This document shows, piece after piece, positions 23,786-33,853 of a stretch of 64,000 nt of DNA (position 1 is its first letter; each line of letters opens with the position of its first letter). This DNA is from Verrucomicrobiaceae bacterium (GTDB lineage: Bacteria > Verrucomicrobiota > Verrucomicrobiia > Verrucomicrobiales > Akkermansiaceae), in the NCBI GenBank assembly GCA_027491155.1, contig JAIXWR010000001.1:29200-93199 (forward strand), written 5' to 3'. The translations under genes and the position numbers were made by a program. The notes beneath the pieces are model-generated. The model made no database searches and was not told where the DNA came from. It was given only the letters and a program-made list of their open reading frames with translations.

Positions 23786-25636
23786 GTGATGATCCTGCGT
23801 CCACCTCCCGGCGACGCGGCCGCGGCTAGCACAGTCGCTGCTCAACCAACACCCAATCCTTCTTCCTCCATGGTCGATCTCAGCGAATCCGGATTCACCG
23901 CCGAACAAACCTCTTACCTCTCCGGCTTCATCTCCGGAATCCTGCAAGGCCGGGAACTTCCCTTCCTTGGGCAGGATGGGGAAAGCCGCTTTACCCACGA
24001 GCCCGAACAAAGTGTCCACGGCACCCCGCTCGACGATCTGTGCAAAGAGGAACGGATCAAATTCGAGAAGAACGGGCTCGATTGCTACGACACCATCCTC
24101 GCCAACGCCGCGAACCACGAGTTCCCGCGGGACGGCGACGTCTTCCGCTACAAGTTCCACGGCCTGTTCTTCGTCAGCCCCGCCCAGGAAAGCCTGATGC
24201 TTCGCTGCCGCATCGCAGGCGGCGCGCTCACCAGCCAGCAGTTCCGCGGCCTCGCCGCAGTGGCGCAGAACTGGGGACCCGGCCATGTCGACCTAACCAC
24301 CCGGGCCAACGTCCAGGTCCGCGAGATCATGCCGGAGCACGCGCCGGACGTGCTGATGACCCTCGCCGACCTCGGCCTCACCTCGCTCGGCTCCGGCGCG
24401 GACAACATCCGCAACATCACCGCCACACCGACCACCGGCTTCGATCCCGACGAGCTGATCGACGTGATGCCCTACGCCCGGGCGATGCATCATTACATCC
24501 TCCGGCATCGCGACCTCTACGGCCTGCCGCGGAAATTCAATATCTCCTACGACTCCGGCGGCCGCGTCTCGGTCTGCGCGGACACCAACGACATCGGCTT
24601 TTACGCCGTAAAGGTCACCCAATCGGCAATCGAAAATCACCAATCGACAATTAGTCCCGGCATCTACTTCCGCATGCAGCTCTGCGGCATCACCGGCCAC
24701 AAGCAGTTCGCCACCGACTGCGGGGTTCTTCTGACGCCGGCCGAAACCGTCCCCGTCGCCGCCGCGCTGATCCGCGTGTTCATCGAGAACGGAGACCGCA
24801 CCAACCGCAAGAAAGCCCGCCTCAAATACCTCGTCGACGACTGGGGCATCGGGAAGATCCTTGAAGAGACCCGGAAGAAACTGGCCTTCCCGCTGCGCCA
24901 TTTCCCGCTCGATGCCTGCGAGCCGTCTTTGCCCAAATCCAAGCACGGCCACCTCGGCATCCACCCGCAGAGCGACGGCAGGCACTACATCGGAATCCTC
25001 ACCCCGGTGGGCCGCATCACGGTTCCCCAGATGCTCGCGCTCGCCGACATCGCGGACGAGTTCGGCCGCGGCGAAGTCCGCCTGACCGTCTGGCAGAACC
25101 TCATCCTTCCCGGCATCCCGGAAGAGAAGCTCCAGGCCGCCATCACCGCGATCCGGGCGACCGGCCTCGACCACCGCAACAACGCCATCACCGGAGGCCT
25201 CATCGCCTGCACCGGCAGCCGCGGCTGCAAGTATGCCGCCGCCGACACCAAAGGCAACGCGATCACCCTCGGCGACCACCTGTCGAGCAAGATGATCCTC
25301 GACCAACCGGTCAACATTCACCTCACCGGCTGTCAACACTCCTGCGCCCAGCACTACATCGGTGACATCGGCCTGATGGGCACCCGGGTGAAGGTCGAGG
25401 ACGGTTCGACGGTCGACGGCTACAACATCGTCCTCGGCGGTGGGGTCGACGAAACGCAAGCCATCGCCCGCGAAGTCTGGACCGGAATCGCCTTCGACCA
25501 GGTCCCCGCGTTGATCGAGCAACTGCTCTGCGCCTACCTCGCCACCCGCCAGGAAGGTGAGTCCTTCGCCAACTTCACCCGCCGCCTGGGCATCGACGAA
25601 CTCCAAACCCTCGTCACTGCCAGAGCAGCCGCCTGA
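23777..25636 (+). CDS. nirA: ferredoxin-type siroheme nitrite reductase
   Basis: Up to 619 residues; ATGs at 23777 (inside a hairpin arm), 23789 and 23870 (MVDLSESGFTAEQ) are all possible, and the low-complexity first 30 residues favour the last. Two pseudo-symmetric halves each carry a ferrodoxin-like and a siroheme domain. The 4Fe-4S/siroheme cysteines are CTGSRGC (478, 484) and CQHSC (519, 523), numbered from 23777. DLTTRANVQVREI and LTVWQNLILPGI are the paired siroheme-contact strands. It reduces nitrite to ammonium with six electrons. No NAD(P)H or flavin domain is present, so ferredoxin or another small donor is needed. Sulfite reductase is the alternative family, but the neighbours indicate nitrite. 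An in-frame 7-bp-period repeat (24621-24655) adds about 12 residues in a surface region. Confidence 0.9.
   Translation: MDPVMILRPPPGDAAAASTVAAQPTPNPSSSMVDLSESGFTAEQTSYLSGFISGILQGRELPFLGQDGESRFTHEPEQSVHGTPLDDLCKEERIKFEKNGLDCYDTILANAANHEFPRDGDVFRYKFHGLFFVSPAQESLMLRCRIAGGALTSQQFRGLAAVAQNWGPGHVDLTTRANVQVREIMPEHAPDVLMTLADLGLTSLGSGADNIRNITATPTTGFDPDELIDVMPYARAMHHYILRHRDLYGLPRKFNISYDSGGRVSVCADTNDIGFYAVKVTQSAIENHQSTISPGIYFRMQLCGITGHKQFATDCGVLLTPAETVPVAAALIRVFIENGDRTNRKKARLKYLVDDWGIGKILEETRKKLAFPLRHFPLDACEPSLPKSKHGHLGIHPQSDGRHYIGILTPVGRITVPQMLALADIADEFGRGEVRLTVWQNLILPGIPEEKLQAAITAIRATGLDHRNNAITGGLIACTGSRGCKYAAADTKGNAITLGDHLSSKMILDQPVNIHLTGCQHSCAQHYIGDIGLMGTRVKVEDGSTVDGYNIVLGGGVDETQAIAREVWTGIAFDQVPALIEQLLCAYLATRQEGESFANFTRRLGIDELQTLVTARAAA
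24621..24655 (+). repeat. in-frame degenerate heptamer array inside nirA
   Basis: AATCGGC, AATCGAA, AATCACC, AATCGAC, AATTAGT: five contiguous 7-bp units beginning AAT. They encode about 12 hydrophilic residues (QSAIENHQSTIS) between KVT and PGIYFRMQLCG. The DNA is much more AT-rich than the flanking gene. Confidence 0.65.
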
Positions 25637-25682
25637 TCGCTGATCGCTGATCGCTGATCGCTGATCACTGATCACTGATCAC
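25634..25682 (+). repeat. seven tandem 7-bp units (TGATCRC) after nirA
   Basis: Four TGATCGC units are followed by three TGATCAC units without interruption. The first unit supplies the nirA stop codon. Each carries GATC. The array fills the nirA-dmsBC spacer almost completely, leaving 8 nt before the next ATG. Confidence 0.92.
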
Positions 25683-25690
25683 TTCCACAT

Positions 25691-27376
25691 ATGCCCGCCA
25701 CCCTCCAGCGACTTCCTTCGATCCCGGCCTCGAAAGCCCGGTCCGCACCGGCGGAGGAAGTCCGCACCCTGATCGACGAACTCCTCGCCGAACAAAAGTC
25801 CCTGCAAACCCCGGTCGCCCGCTTCTCCGAAGTCCACGACCGGGAGCCCGATCTCGCCCCGCACTATCGCACCCTCATTCCACTCACCCGGCCCGGAGCC
25901 GGCGAACAGTATGCCTTCGAGGTCTCGCTCGACCGCTGCACCGGCTGCAAGGCCTGCGTCTCGGCATGCCACTCCCTCAACGGGCTGGACGAAGACGAGT
26001 CCTGGCGCGACGTCGGCACCATCCACGGCGGCCGGGACACTCCCGGCTGGCAGCAAACGATCACAACCGCCTGCCACCACTGCGAGGACCCGGGTTGCAT
26101 GAACGGCTGCCCGGTCGGTGCCTACGAAAAGGACGCCGACACCGGCATCGTCCGCCACCTCGACGACCAGTGCATCGGCTGCTCCTACTGCATCCTGAAA
26201 TGCCCTTACGACGTCCCCAAGTATTCGAAGAAGCGCGGCATTGTTAGAAAGTGCGACATGTGCCACCAGCGCCTGGCCGAAGGGGAAGCACCCGCCTGCG
26301 TGCAAGCCTGCCCCACCGAAGCCATCCGCATCATCAAAGTGCCCGCCCGCGCGACGGTCACGACGGACAAGCTCTTCCAATCAACCATCCACGATAAACC
26401 ATCGACAACCGGAGCGAAGCGGAGATGGCCGGAGGCAATCCCCAATCCCTCCACGACCCGTCCCACCACCCGCTACATCGGCCGCGAAATACCGACGTCC
26501 GCCGTCGCCGCCGACCGCGATACGCTGGTCCCGCAGCCCGCCCACTGGCCGCTGGTCCTCATGCTCACGCTCACCCAGGCCGGCATCGGCCTGCTGCTCG
26601 GCGCCCTCCCGGGACCGCCGGTCCCTTCTGGCCTTCGTAGCTTTAGCGAAGTCGGCAGACCGGCAGGCATCCTTGCCTTCGCCGCCCTGCTCTTCTCCCT
26701 TGGCATGGCCGCCTCCGTCCTCCACCTCGGCCAACCGCTCAAGGCCTGGCGCTTTTTCCTCGGCCTGCGCACTTCCTGGCTGTCCCGCGAAATCCTCGCC
26801 TTCTCCCTCTTCGCGCCGATCCCGCTTCTCCTGGCCACCCTGCCTTTCCTCCCGAACTTTCCGTTCAATTCTTCCTTGGCACTTGGCACTTCCTACTTGG
26901 CACTTCCGCTCGGCCTCGTCGCCGTATTCACCAGCGTCATGATTTACCACGATACCCGTCGTACTTCATGGCGCTTCCCCCGCACCGCCGCCCGCTTCTT
27001 CGGCAGCGTGCTCTCCTTCGCCGCGCTCGGCCACCTGATCGCCGCCCCCTCGCGAGCCGGCCTCATCCTCTTGGCCACAGCGGTGATCGTGAAGATGATC
27101 CCGGAAGCGAGGATCGCCCGGCTCGCCAGGGACCGGAATGCCGGTTGGTCGCCCGACTTGCACTCGTCGAAACTCCAGCGCGGCCCCTTGTCCCGCGCCT
27201 GGAACGGCCGCGTCATGCTGACCCTAGTCGCCGTCGCCATCGCCGCCATTCAACCATGGCTCGCGCTCCCCCTCCTGCTCTCCGCCGAGCTCCTCGAACG
27301 CCAGCTCTTCTTCCAGACCGTCCACGCGCCGAAGATGCCGGGCCATGCCGGACCTGCGCGTCCCAACCATTCATGA
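25691..27376 (+). CDS. fused DmsB-DmsC: four-cluster Fe-S protein plus membrane anchor
   Basis: 561 residues. Residues about 75-230 form a DmsB/NrfC-type ferredoxin with 16 cysteines for four 4Fe-4S clusters: [35 protein letters not shown], then CDMC with PACVQAC. After a linker (about 230-275) the C-terminal half is a DmsC-type anchor of about eight membrane helices ([20 protein letters not shown] onward; [10 protein letters not shown] is a family block). In DMSO reductases the two halves are separate proteins that carry electrons from menaquinol to the catalytic subunit. Here they are one polypeptide whose stop overlaps the nasA start (ATGA), pointing to a quinol-linked nitrate reductase. 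There is no Tat signal, so the Fe-S part should face the cytoplasm. Three repeat tracts lie in frame, two of them in or near the fusion linker. Confidence 0.85.
   Translation: MPATLQRLPSIPASKARSAPAEEVRTLIDELLAEQKSLQTPVARFSEVHDREPDLAPHYRTLIPLTRPGAGEQYAFEVSLDRCTGCKACVSACHSLNGLDEDESWRDVGTIHGGRDTPGWQQTITTACHHCEDPGCMNGCPVGAYEKDADTGIVRHLDDQCIGCSYCILKCPYDVPKYSKKRGIVRKCDMCHQRLAEGEAPACVQACPTEAIRIIKVPARATVTTDKLFQSTIHDKPSTTGAKRRWPEAIPNPSTTRPTTRYIGREIPTSAVAADRDTLVPQPAHWPLVLMLTLTQAGIGLLLGALPGPPVPSGLRSFSEVGRPAGILAFAALLFSLGMAASVLHLGQPLKAWRFFLGLRTSWLSREILAFSLFAPIPLLLATLPFLPNFPFNSSLALGTSYLALPLGLVAVFTSVMIYHDTRRTSWRFPRTAARFFGSVLSFAALGHLIAAPSRAGLILLATAVIVKMIPEARIARLARDRNAGWSPDLHSSKLQRGPLSRAWNGRVMLTLVAVAIAAIQPWLALPLLLSAELLERQLFFQTVHAPKMPGHAGPARPNHS
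26379..26413 (+). repeat. in-frame degenerate heptamer array in the DmsB-DmsC linker
   Basis: AATCAAC, CATCCAC, GATAAAC, CATCGAC, AACCGGA: five contiguous 7-bp units coding part of the linker ([12 protein letters not shown]) between the ferredoxin and the membrane anchor. Confidence 0.6.
26633..26651 (+). repeat. short inverted repeat in the anchor's first loop
   Basis: CTTCG (26633-26637) and CGAAG (26647-26651) flank TAGCTTTAG. The AT-rich insert lies in frame ([10 protein letters not shown]) where the anchor has a loop. It resembles a dispersed mini-element, but no second copy was seen in this window. Confidence 0.35.
26869..26910 (+). repeat. in-frame heptamer array in the membrane anchor
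   Basis: TTCTTCC, TTGGCAC, TTGGCAC, TTCCTAC, TTGGCAC, TTCCGCT: six contiguous 7-bp units, three identical, coding [14 protein letters not shown] within a hydrophobic part, so they extend or replace a membrane segment. Confidence 0.75.
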
Positions 27377-29568
27377 TGACGCCCGACTTCCTCCGGCAAC
27401 GCCGCGGCCCGCTCACCCGCGACCTCGTCCAAACGCCCGGCCACTTCGGCCTCGGCCAGGTTCCGGCGCGACTCAAGCCCGCTTCCACCACCACGTCGAT
27501 CTGCGGCTACTGCGCCACCGGTTGCCAGTTGAAGGTCCATCTCGACGAAGACGGCCGTGCAATCAACCTCAGCCCGGCCACGCACTACCCCGTCAACCTC
27601 GGCATGGCTTGCCCCAAAGGCTGGCAGTCGCTCGATCCCCTCGATTCCCCCGACCGCGGCACGGTGCCCCTCCTCCGCGACCCATCCGGCACCCTCCAAC
27701 CGGTCGACTGGGCCACCGCCATCGGCACCTTCGTGGATCGATTCAGGGACATCCACCGTCGCCACGGCCGGGACGCCGCGGCCTTCCTCTCCACGGGCCA
27801 GATCCCCCTCGAGGAAATGGCCTTCCTCGGCTGCCTTTGGAAGTCCGGCATGGGCTTCCTCCACGGCGATGCCAACACCCGCCAGTGCATGGCCACCGCC
27901 GCCACCGCCTACAAGCAGTCCTTTGGCTTCGATGCGCCTCCCTACACCTATGCCGACTTCGAAGAAAGCGACGTCATCGTCCTCGTCGGCAGCAACCTCT
28001 GCATCGCCCACCCCATCCTGTGGCAGCGCGTGGCCCGCAACCCGCGCGATCCGCGGATCATCGTCATCGATCCCCGCGCCACCGAGACCGCCCAGTCCGC
28101 GACGCTCCACCTGCCGCTCAAGCCCAAGGGCGACTTGCCGCTCTACTACGCGCTCGCCCATTGCATCCTGCGCGACGGACGCATCGACCCCGCCTCGGTC
28201 GCGCGCTGCGACGGCTTCGATGATTTCGCGGAATTCGTCCGCGGCTTCACTCCGGAGTCTGTCGAAACCAGCACCGGTATCCCCGCGGCGACCATCGAGA
28301 ACCTCGCGCGCGTCGTCTCCGAGCCCGGCAAGCGCGTCTCCTGGTGGTGGACCATGGGTGTCAACCAGTCCCACGAAGGCGTCCGCACCGCGCAGGCGAT
28401 CATCAACCTCTGCCTGCTCACCGGCAACATCGGCAAACCCGGCACCGGCCCGAACTCCATCACCGGCCAATGCAACGCCATGGGATCGCGCCTCTTCTCG
28501 AACACCACCTCGCTGGTCGGCGGCCATGACTTCGCGGACCCGTCCCACCGCCGAAAGGTCGCGGAGACCCTCGACCTGCCCCTTCAGAGCATCCCTAGCG
28601 AGCCCTCGCTGGCCTACGATCAGATCCTCGAGGCTGCCGGCCGCGGGGAGATCAAGGCGCTGTGGATCGTCGCCACCAATCCCTTCCACTCCTGGATCGA
28701 CAGCAGCCGTCTCGCCGAGCTCCGCGAGAACCTCGATTTTCTGGTCGTCCAGGACATGTATCCCGACACCGAGTCCGCCCGCGTCGCCGATCTCTTCCTG
28801 CCCGCCGCCGGCTGGGGCGAAAAGGCCGGCACCTTCATCAATTCCGAACGCCGCATCGGAACCCTCAAGCCCTTTCGCCAGGCGCCGGGTCTCGCCCTCA
28901 CCGATTTCCGGATCTTCCGCCTGATCGCCCGCGCCTGGGGCTGCGGTGATAGGTTCGAGCGCTGGACCGATCCCGAAGCGGTCTTCCGCCTGCTGCGCGA
29001 CACCACCCTCGACCGCCCCTGCGACATCACCGGGATCGATGGCTACGACCACATCGACCGCTGCGGCGGCATCCAGTGGCCCCATCCGGCCGCAACCGAT
29101 CCGGATCCGCCTGCCAACGAACGACGCCTCTTTGCTGACGGAGTCTATTGTCATCCCGGCGGCAAGGCGAAGTTGCTCTTCTCGGAACCGGCCCGCCTTC
29201 CAGAGGCCCCCGACGAGAACTTCCCCTTCCTGCTGCTCACTGGCCGCGGCAGCAGCAGCCAGTGGCATACCCAGTCCCGCACCGCGCGCTCCGCCATCCT
29301 TCGCAAGCTCTGCCCCGCGGGTGCCTTCGTCGAAATCCACCCGGACGATGCCGCGAGGCTCGGCATCAGCGAAGGCAGCGACGTCACCCTGCGTTCCCGG
29401 CGCGGGGAAATGACCGTCGCCGCCTACCTCGCCCCCACGGTCCAGCCCGGACAACTGTTCCTGCCCATGCACTACCCGGAGGTCAACCGCCTGACCCACC
29501 CGTCCTTCGACCCCCATTCGCGGCAACCGAACTACAAGGCCTGCGCCGTCTCGATCCGCCTCGTCTGA
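27373..29568 (+). CDS. nasA: molybdopterin nitrate reductase catalytic subunit, assimilatory type
   Basis: 731 residues. The N-terminal 4Fe-4S site is C44, C47, C51 and C80 (CGYCATGC ... MACPKGW). The bis-MGD domains follow, with Cys172 (NTRQCMATA) as the probable molybdenum ligand and [23 protein letters not shown] and [17 protein letters not shown] as family blocks. The C-terminal MGD-binding domain ends at about 731 with [15 protein letters not shown] and [16 protein letters not shown]. It reduces nitrate to nitrite. There is no Tat signal, so it is cytoplasmic, as in NasA/NarB. It also lacks the extra C-terminal Fe-S domain of some NasA proteins and no NasB flavoprotein gene is present; the overlapping DmsBC-type fusion upstream is the likely electron donor. 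Start ATG 27373 overlaps the previous stop (a second ATG follows directly). Confidence 0.92.
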   Translation: MMTPDFLRQRRGPLTRDLVQTPGHFGLGQVPARLKPASTTTSICGYCATGCQLKVHLDEDGRAINLSPATHYPVNLGMACPKGWQSLDPLDSPDRGTVPLLRDPSGTLQPVDWATAIGTFVDRFRDIHRRHGRDAAAFLSTGQIPLEEMAFLGCLWKSGMGFLHGDANTRQCMATAATAYKQSFGFDAPPYTYADFEESDVIVLVGSNLCIAHPILWQRVARNPRDPRIIVIDPRATETAQSATLHLPLKPKGDLPLYYALAHCILRDGRIDPASVARCDGFDDFAEFVRGFTPESVETSTGIPAATIENLARVVSEPGKRVSWWWTMGVNQSHEGVRTAQAIINLCLLTGNIGKPGTGPNSITGQCNAMGSRLFSNTTSLVGGHDFADPSHRRKVAETLDLPLQSIPSEPSLAYDQILEAAGRGEIKALWIVATNPFHSWIDSSRLAELRENLDFLVVQDMYPDTESARVADLFLPAAGWGEKAGTFINSERRIGTLKPFRQAPGLALTDFRIFRLIARAWGCGDRFERWTDPEAVFRLLRDTTLDRPCDITGIDGYDHIDRCGGIQWPHPAATDPDPPANERRLFADGVYCHPGGKAKLLFSEPARLPEAPDENFPFLLLTGRGSSSQWHTQSRTARSAILRKLCPAGAFVEIHPDDAARLGISEGSDVTLRSRRGEMTVAAYLAPTVQPGQLFLPMHYPEVNRLTHPSFDPHSRQPNYKACAVSIRLV

Positions 29569-29646
29569 TATCGCGTCCGGAACCTGACCGGATCCGCCAG
29601 CTCGCCCGCCCCGGACGGCCCATTTCCCCCGCTCCCGGCCTTTTCC

Positions 29647-29674
29647 TTGACCCCGGGGGCCGCTCCCCTAGCTT
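29647..29674 (+). promoter_or_regulatory. candidate promoter of sucCD
   Basis: TTGACC (29647-29652), 16 bp, TAGCTT (29669-29674), 21 nt before the sucC ATG. The best -35 match among the pairs of this type in the window. Confidence 0.5.
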
Positions 29675-29695
29675 CGCCCCGATTTTCCGACGGCC

Positions 29696-30877
<1,182 letters not shown>

Positions 30878-30926
30878 ACCCCGCGGGTCCCGTTCGCCGA
30901 CCACCGAACCCACACCACCTCTTCCC

Positions 30927-31823
30927 ATGTCCATTCTCGTTGACGAAAACACCAAGCTCCTCGTCCAAGGCATCACCGGCAGCTTCGGCGCGCGCCATGC
31001 CTCGCTCTCCCTCGCCTACGGCACCAAGCTGGTCGCCGGCGTGACCCCGGGCAAGGGCGGCCAGAAGTTCGAGGACACGGTCCCGATCTTCGACACCGTC
31101 GACCAGGCCGTGCGCGAAACCGGCGCCACCGCCTCCGCCATCTTCGTCCCGCCGCCCTTCGCCGCCGACGCCATCCTCGAGGCCTTCGACGCCGGCGTCG
31201 AGCTGGTCGTCGCCATCACCGAGGGCATCCCGGTCATGGACATGATGCGCGTCAAGGAAGCCCTCCGCGGCTCCAAGTCCCGCCTCATCGGTCCGAACTG
31301 CCCCGGCGTGGTTACGCCCGGCCGCGGCGAAAAATCCCACGGCGGCTGCCGCATCGGCATCGCACCCGGCTACATCCACAAGCGCGGCAACGTCGGCGTG
31401 GTCTCCCGCTCCGGCACCCTGACCTACGAGGCCGTCTGGCAGCTCACGCAGCTCGGCTACGGCCAGAGCACCTGCGTCGGCATCGGCGGCGACCCGATCA
31501 ACGGCACCAACCACCTCGACGTCCTGCGGATGTTCAACGAGGACCCCGAAACCGAGGCCATCATCATGATCGGCGAGATCGGCGGCAGCGCCGAGGTCGA
31601 TGCCGCCCGCTGGGCCAAGGAGCACTGCAAGAAGCCGATCGCCGGCTTCATCGCCGGTGCCACCGCGCCTCCGGGCCGCCGGATGGGCCACGCCGGCGCC
31701 ATCGTCGGCGGCGAGGAAGACACCGCGCAGGCCAAGAAGCGCATCCTCGCCGAGTGCGGCATCGCCGTCGCCGAGACGCCGAGCGACATGGCGACCACGC
31801 TGCTAGAGCGCTGGGGGAAGTAG
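30927..31823 (+). CDS. sucD: succinyl-CoA ligase, alpha subunit
   Basis: 298 residues, normal length. The start [25 protein letters not shown] contains the CoA-binding Rossmann motif. [63 protein letters not shown] and [19 protein letters not shown] are the family blocks. The phosphorylated histidine lies in [13 protein letters not shown] (His255). It forms the CoA and phosphohistidine half of the enzyme with SucC. Its stop is followed directly by a palindrome and, 62 nt on, by an intrinsic terminator. Confidence 0.96.
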   Translation: MSILVDENTKLLVQGITGSFGARHASLSLAYGTKLVAGVTPGKGGQKFEDTVPIFDTVDQAVRETGATASAIFVPPPFAADAILEAFDAGVELVVAITEGIPVMDMMRVKEALRGSKSRLIGPNCPGVVTPGRGEKSHGGCRIGIAPGYIHKRGNVGVVSRSGTLTYEAVWQLTQLGYGQSTCVGIGGDPINGTNHLDVLRMFNEDPETEAIIMIGEIGGSAEVDAARWAKEHCKKPIAGFIAGATAPPGRRMGHAGAIVGGEEDTAQAKKRILAECGIAVAETPSDMATTLLERWGK

Positions 31824-31842
31824 CGCAACTTTGCAAGTTGCG
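31824..31842. repeat. perfect palindrome directly after the sucD stop
   Basis: CGCAACTT (31824-31831) and AAGTTGCG (31835-31842) flank a TGC centre. AT-rich arms in a GC-rich region suggest a dispersed palindromic element or an RNA-stabilising 3' hairpin. It is not followed by a T-run, so it is not the terminator itself. Confidence 0.55.
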
Positions 31843-31884
31843 GTGGGGTGCGGCCCGCTTCACCCGCACGCCATAATCTCTCTG

Positions 31885-31921
31885 AAAAGCCCGCTCCTCT
31901 CCCTGTGAGGCGCGGGCTTTT
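31885..31921. terminator. intrinsic terminator after sucCD
   Basis: AAAAGCCCGC (31885-31894) and GCGGGCTTTT (31912-31921) pair over 10 bp with a 17-nt loop. The A-run and T-run make it potentially bidirectional. Confidence 0.85.
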
Positions 31922-31985
31922 CGTATGACAACCCCGACGCCACGGCCTTGCACTCTGCCTGCATTCTCGGCACCTTGGACAAGTC

Positions 31986-33248
31986 ATGAAGACTCCTGTC
32001 CGGATTCTCTTCGCTTTCTTCCTGTTTTCCGTGGCCAACGTCACGGCGGAGGAAAAGCCACCCGACATCGTCCTTCCCGCCGAGTTCGAGCCAGTCTCAC
32101 CTCCCGTCGCCGACGCGGAGAACGGAATCCTGCTGTTCGTGAAGGCGTTCAAAGTGCCGATAGGCGAGGAGATGCGGCGCTACGGTGATGCGTTGGATCT
32201 GCTCAAGTCCGGCAAGCCGCTTGAGGATCCCCGATTCCTGGGCGAATTCCGGCAGACCTACGAACTGGGAAGAAGATGGATGAGATCGCCATTGAAGTTC
32301 CCGGAATACGACGCCTCGCTACCGAACATCGCTCCATTTTCAAGGCTCTTCCAAGCGACCGAGATCCTTGCCCGCCAGAGCCTCCGGGAGGGTGATCGAG
32401 AAGCCGCGGACCGCTTCCTAGCCGATGCCCTTTCGTGGAGCAAACTTCTCAGACATGCAGAACCAAGCATGCTGGATTGCCTCGTGGCACATTATGGCTG
32501 GAGATCCACGGTCGGCCTGCTTCTTGAGGACTGGCAGGTTCACGATGACCAACGGAAGCGCCTTGATGAACTCTTGCCGATTTTTCAAGACAACCGGATC
32601 GAAGTTGAGGAGCTGGTTGCGATCGCCAAAGTGGAGGCGCGCTGGTGGGCGAAACAAGGCGGGACCCGGGCCTTTATCGAGAACTTCGGCAGCGACAAAT
32701 TCTCCGGCTTGATGCTCAACGACCGGTTCAAGCATCTCACGCGCTCGGATCTCCTTTCCCTTCCCTACGATCCCGAGGCCGAAGCCAAGCGCTACTTCAA
32801 TGAAGTCTCCGGACAAATCCGCGGACTTCGCCAGAGCACTCCTCCGCTGGAGTGGCCGGGGATTTCACGGCCGCTCGTGAACCGCACCATCGAGGACTAT
32901 CGAAAACTCCCGAACGGCTTGGGTGACCTGATGTCCGAGCAGGCCAAGAACTCCCCGATCGATCCACCGTGGATCCAAGGCCTGCGCCGCCAGCGATTGC
33001 TCGATGTCTGCCTGCTCTGGCTCCAGCGGGAGCGCAACGGACTGGACGTCACCGCCGACTCGTTCAAGCACCTAACAGATCCGATCAGCGGAAAGGCTCT
33101 AGACATCGACTTCGAAAACCGCGTGATCCGTTGCCGCGGCTGGGACGGCAAGGCGGCCCCTCTGGACATCGAAGGACTCAAACCCGGCTTCCACGACAAA
33201 GAGGACGACCACATCCTCGTGGTCCCCCGGTGGAAGGAACGGAAGTAG
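31986..33248 (+). CDS. exported protein of unknown function
   Basis: 420 residues. A clear Sec signal peptide (MKTPVRILFAFFLFSVANVTA) is followed by a mainly helical protein with WXXL-type spacing (LLEDWQVHDDQRKRLDELLPIF, VEARWWAKQGGTRAFIENFG). There is no TM segment after the signal and no domain I can name; the C-terminal YRKLPNGLGDLMSEQAKN and the ending DHILVVPRWKERK look like a secretion-tag-free globular end. Codon and base use is visibly less GC-biased at third positions than in neighbours, suggesting a rarer or acquired gene. It lies between the sucCD terminator and a convergent DUF1802 gene with a 1-nt gap (33249) and no terminator between them. Similar long helical exported proteins of unknown role are common in this phylum. 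Confidence 0.75.
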   Translation: MKTPVRILFAFFLFSVANVTAEEKPPDIVLPAEFEPVSPPVADAENGILLFVKAFKVPIGEEMRRYGDALDLLKSGKPLEDPRFLGEFRQTYELGRRWMRSPLKFPEYDASLPNIAPFSRLFQATEILARQSLREGDREAADRFLADALSWSKLLRHAEPSMLDCLVAHYGWRSTVGLLLEDWQVHDDQRKRLDELLPIFQDNRIEVEELVAIAKVEARWWAKQGGTRAFIENFGSDKFSGLMLNDRFKHLTRSDLLSLPYDPEAEAKRYFNEVSGQIRGLRQSTPPLEWPGISRPLVNRTIEDYRKLPNGLGDLMSEQAKNSPIDPPWIQGLRRQRLLDVCLLWLQRERNGLDVTADSFKHLTDPISGKALDIDFENRVIRCRGWDGKAAPLDIEGLKPGFHDKEDDHILVVPRWKERK

Positions 33249-33249
33249 C

Positions 33250-33816
33250 TTACTCCCCCAAAATCTCCCCCAGCTTCGCGAACAAGGTCGAGAAGCAATC
33301 GTCCCCCAGAACCGGCTCCGCCCCGGCCCGCGTTCCGACAGGCGGCTCGGGAAGCGTCACCCAACTCCTACATCCGCCGTACTTCGCCTCGTAGGGGAAT
33401 TCCCAGGGCTTCACCAGCGCGCTGACCCGCACCAGGGCGACGTGGATGCTGCCACTCGCCATCCCCTTGCCCTCCCAGTCGAAGCGCTGGCGGATCGTCT
33501 CCTCGGTCCACACGTGATAGGGCTCCAGCGCGGCGACCTGGTCCCAATCCGTCAGCGTCTTCGCCCACAGCGCCTCGCAGTAGTGCGTGATGCTCACCGT
33601 GTCGCCCGGCTCCCACTCCGGCTTCGCCACCACCGTGCCCTCGCGGACGAACTGGTCCTGGTTGTGGAAGCGGGTTGGAAAGAGGAAGAAGTTCTCCTCG
33701 GCGAACGAGAACCCGGCGCGCCCCTCGTGGATGCCGCCCTTGCGCAGGATGATCGCCTGCCGCCCGCTCGCCAGCGCGTCGCACACCACTTGCCATTCCT
33801 TGAAACCGCTCGCCAT
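33250..33816 (-). CDS. DUF1802 family protein
   Basis: 188 residues beginning MASGFKEWQVVCDALASGRQAIILRKGGIHE. The block AIILRKGGIHEGRAGFSFAEENFFLFPTRFHNQ is the hallmark of the DUF1802 family, small proteins found mainly in cyanobacteria and PVC bacteria; function is not known to me. The middle has VAALEPYHVWTEETIRQRFDWEGKG, and the protein ends with a short helix (CFSTLFAKLGEIL). No signal peptide or membrane segment, so cytoplasmic. A promoter-like pair sits just upstream, its -35 overlapping the end of the next regulator gene. No operon partner. Confidence 0.8.
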   Translation of the reverse strand: MASGFKEWQVVCDALASGRQAIILRKGGIHEGRAGFSFAEENFFLFPTRFHNQDQFVREGTVVAKPEWEPGDTVSITHYCEALWAKTLTDWDQVAALEPYHVWTEETIRQRFDWEGKGMASGSIHVALVRVSALVKPWEFPYEAKYGGCRSWVTLPEPPVGTRAGAEPVLGDDCFSTLFAKLGEILGE

Positions 33817-33824
33817 GGCGAATG

Positions 33825-33853
33825 GAGTTAGCTCCGTCGCCCCCCGGGCTCAA
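33825..33853 (-). promoter_or_regulatory. candidate promoter of the DUF1802 gene
   Basis: Minus strand TTGAGC (33848-33853), 17 bp, TAACTC (33825-33830), ending 8 nt before the ATG at 33816. The -35 lies over the last codons and stop of the upstream regulator gene. Confidence 0.4.

Noticed and set aside
28946..28990. GGTTCGAGC string resembling a tRNA T-arm
   Set aside because: It lies inside nasA and has no matching acceptor stem or D-arm; no tRNA was found anywhere in the window.
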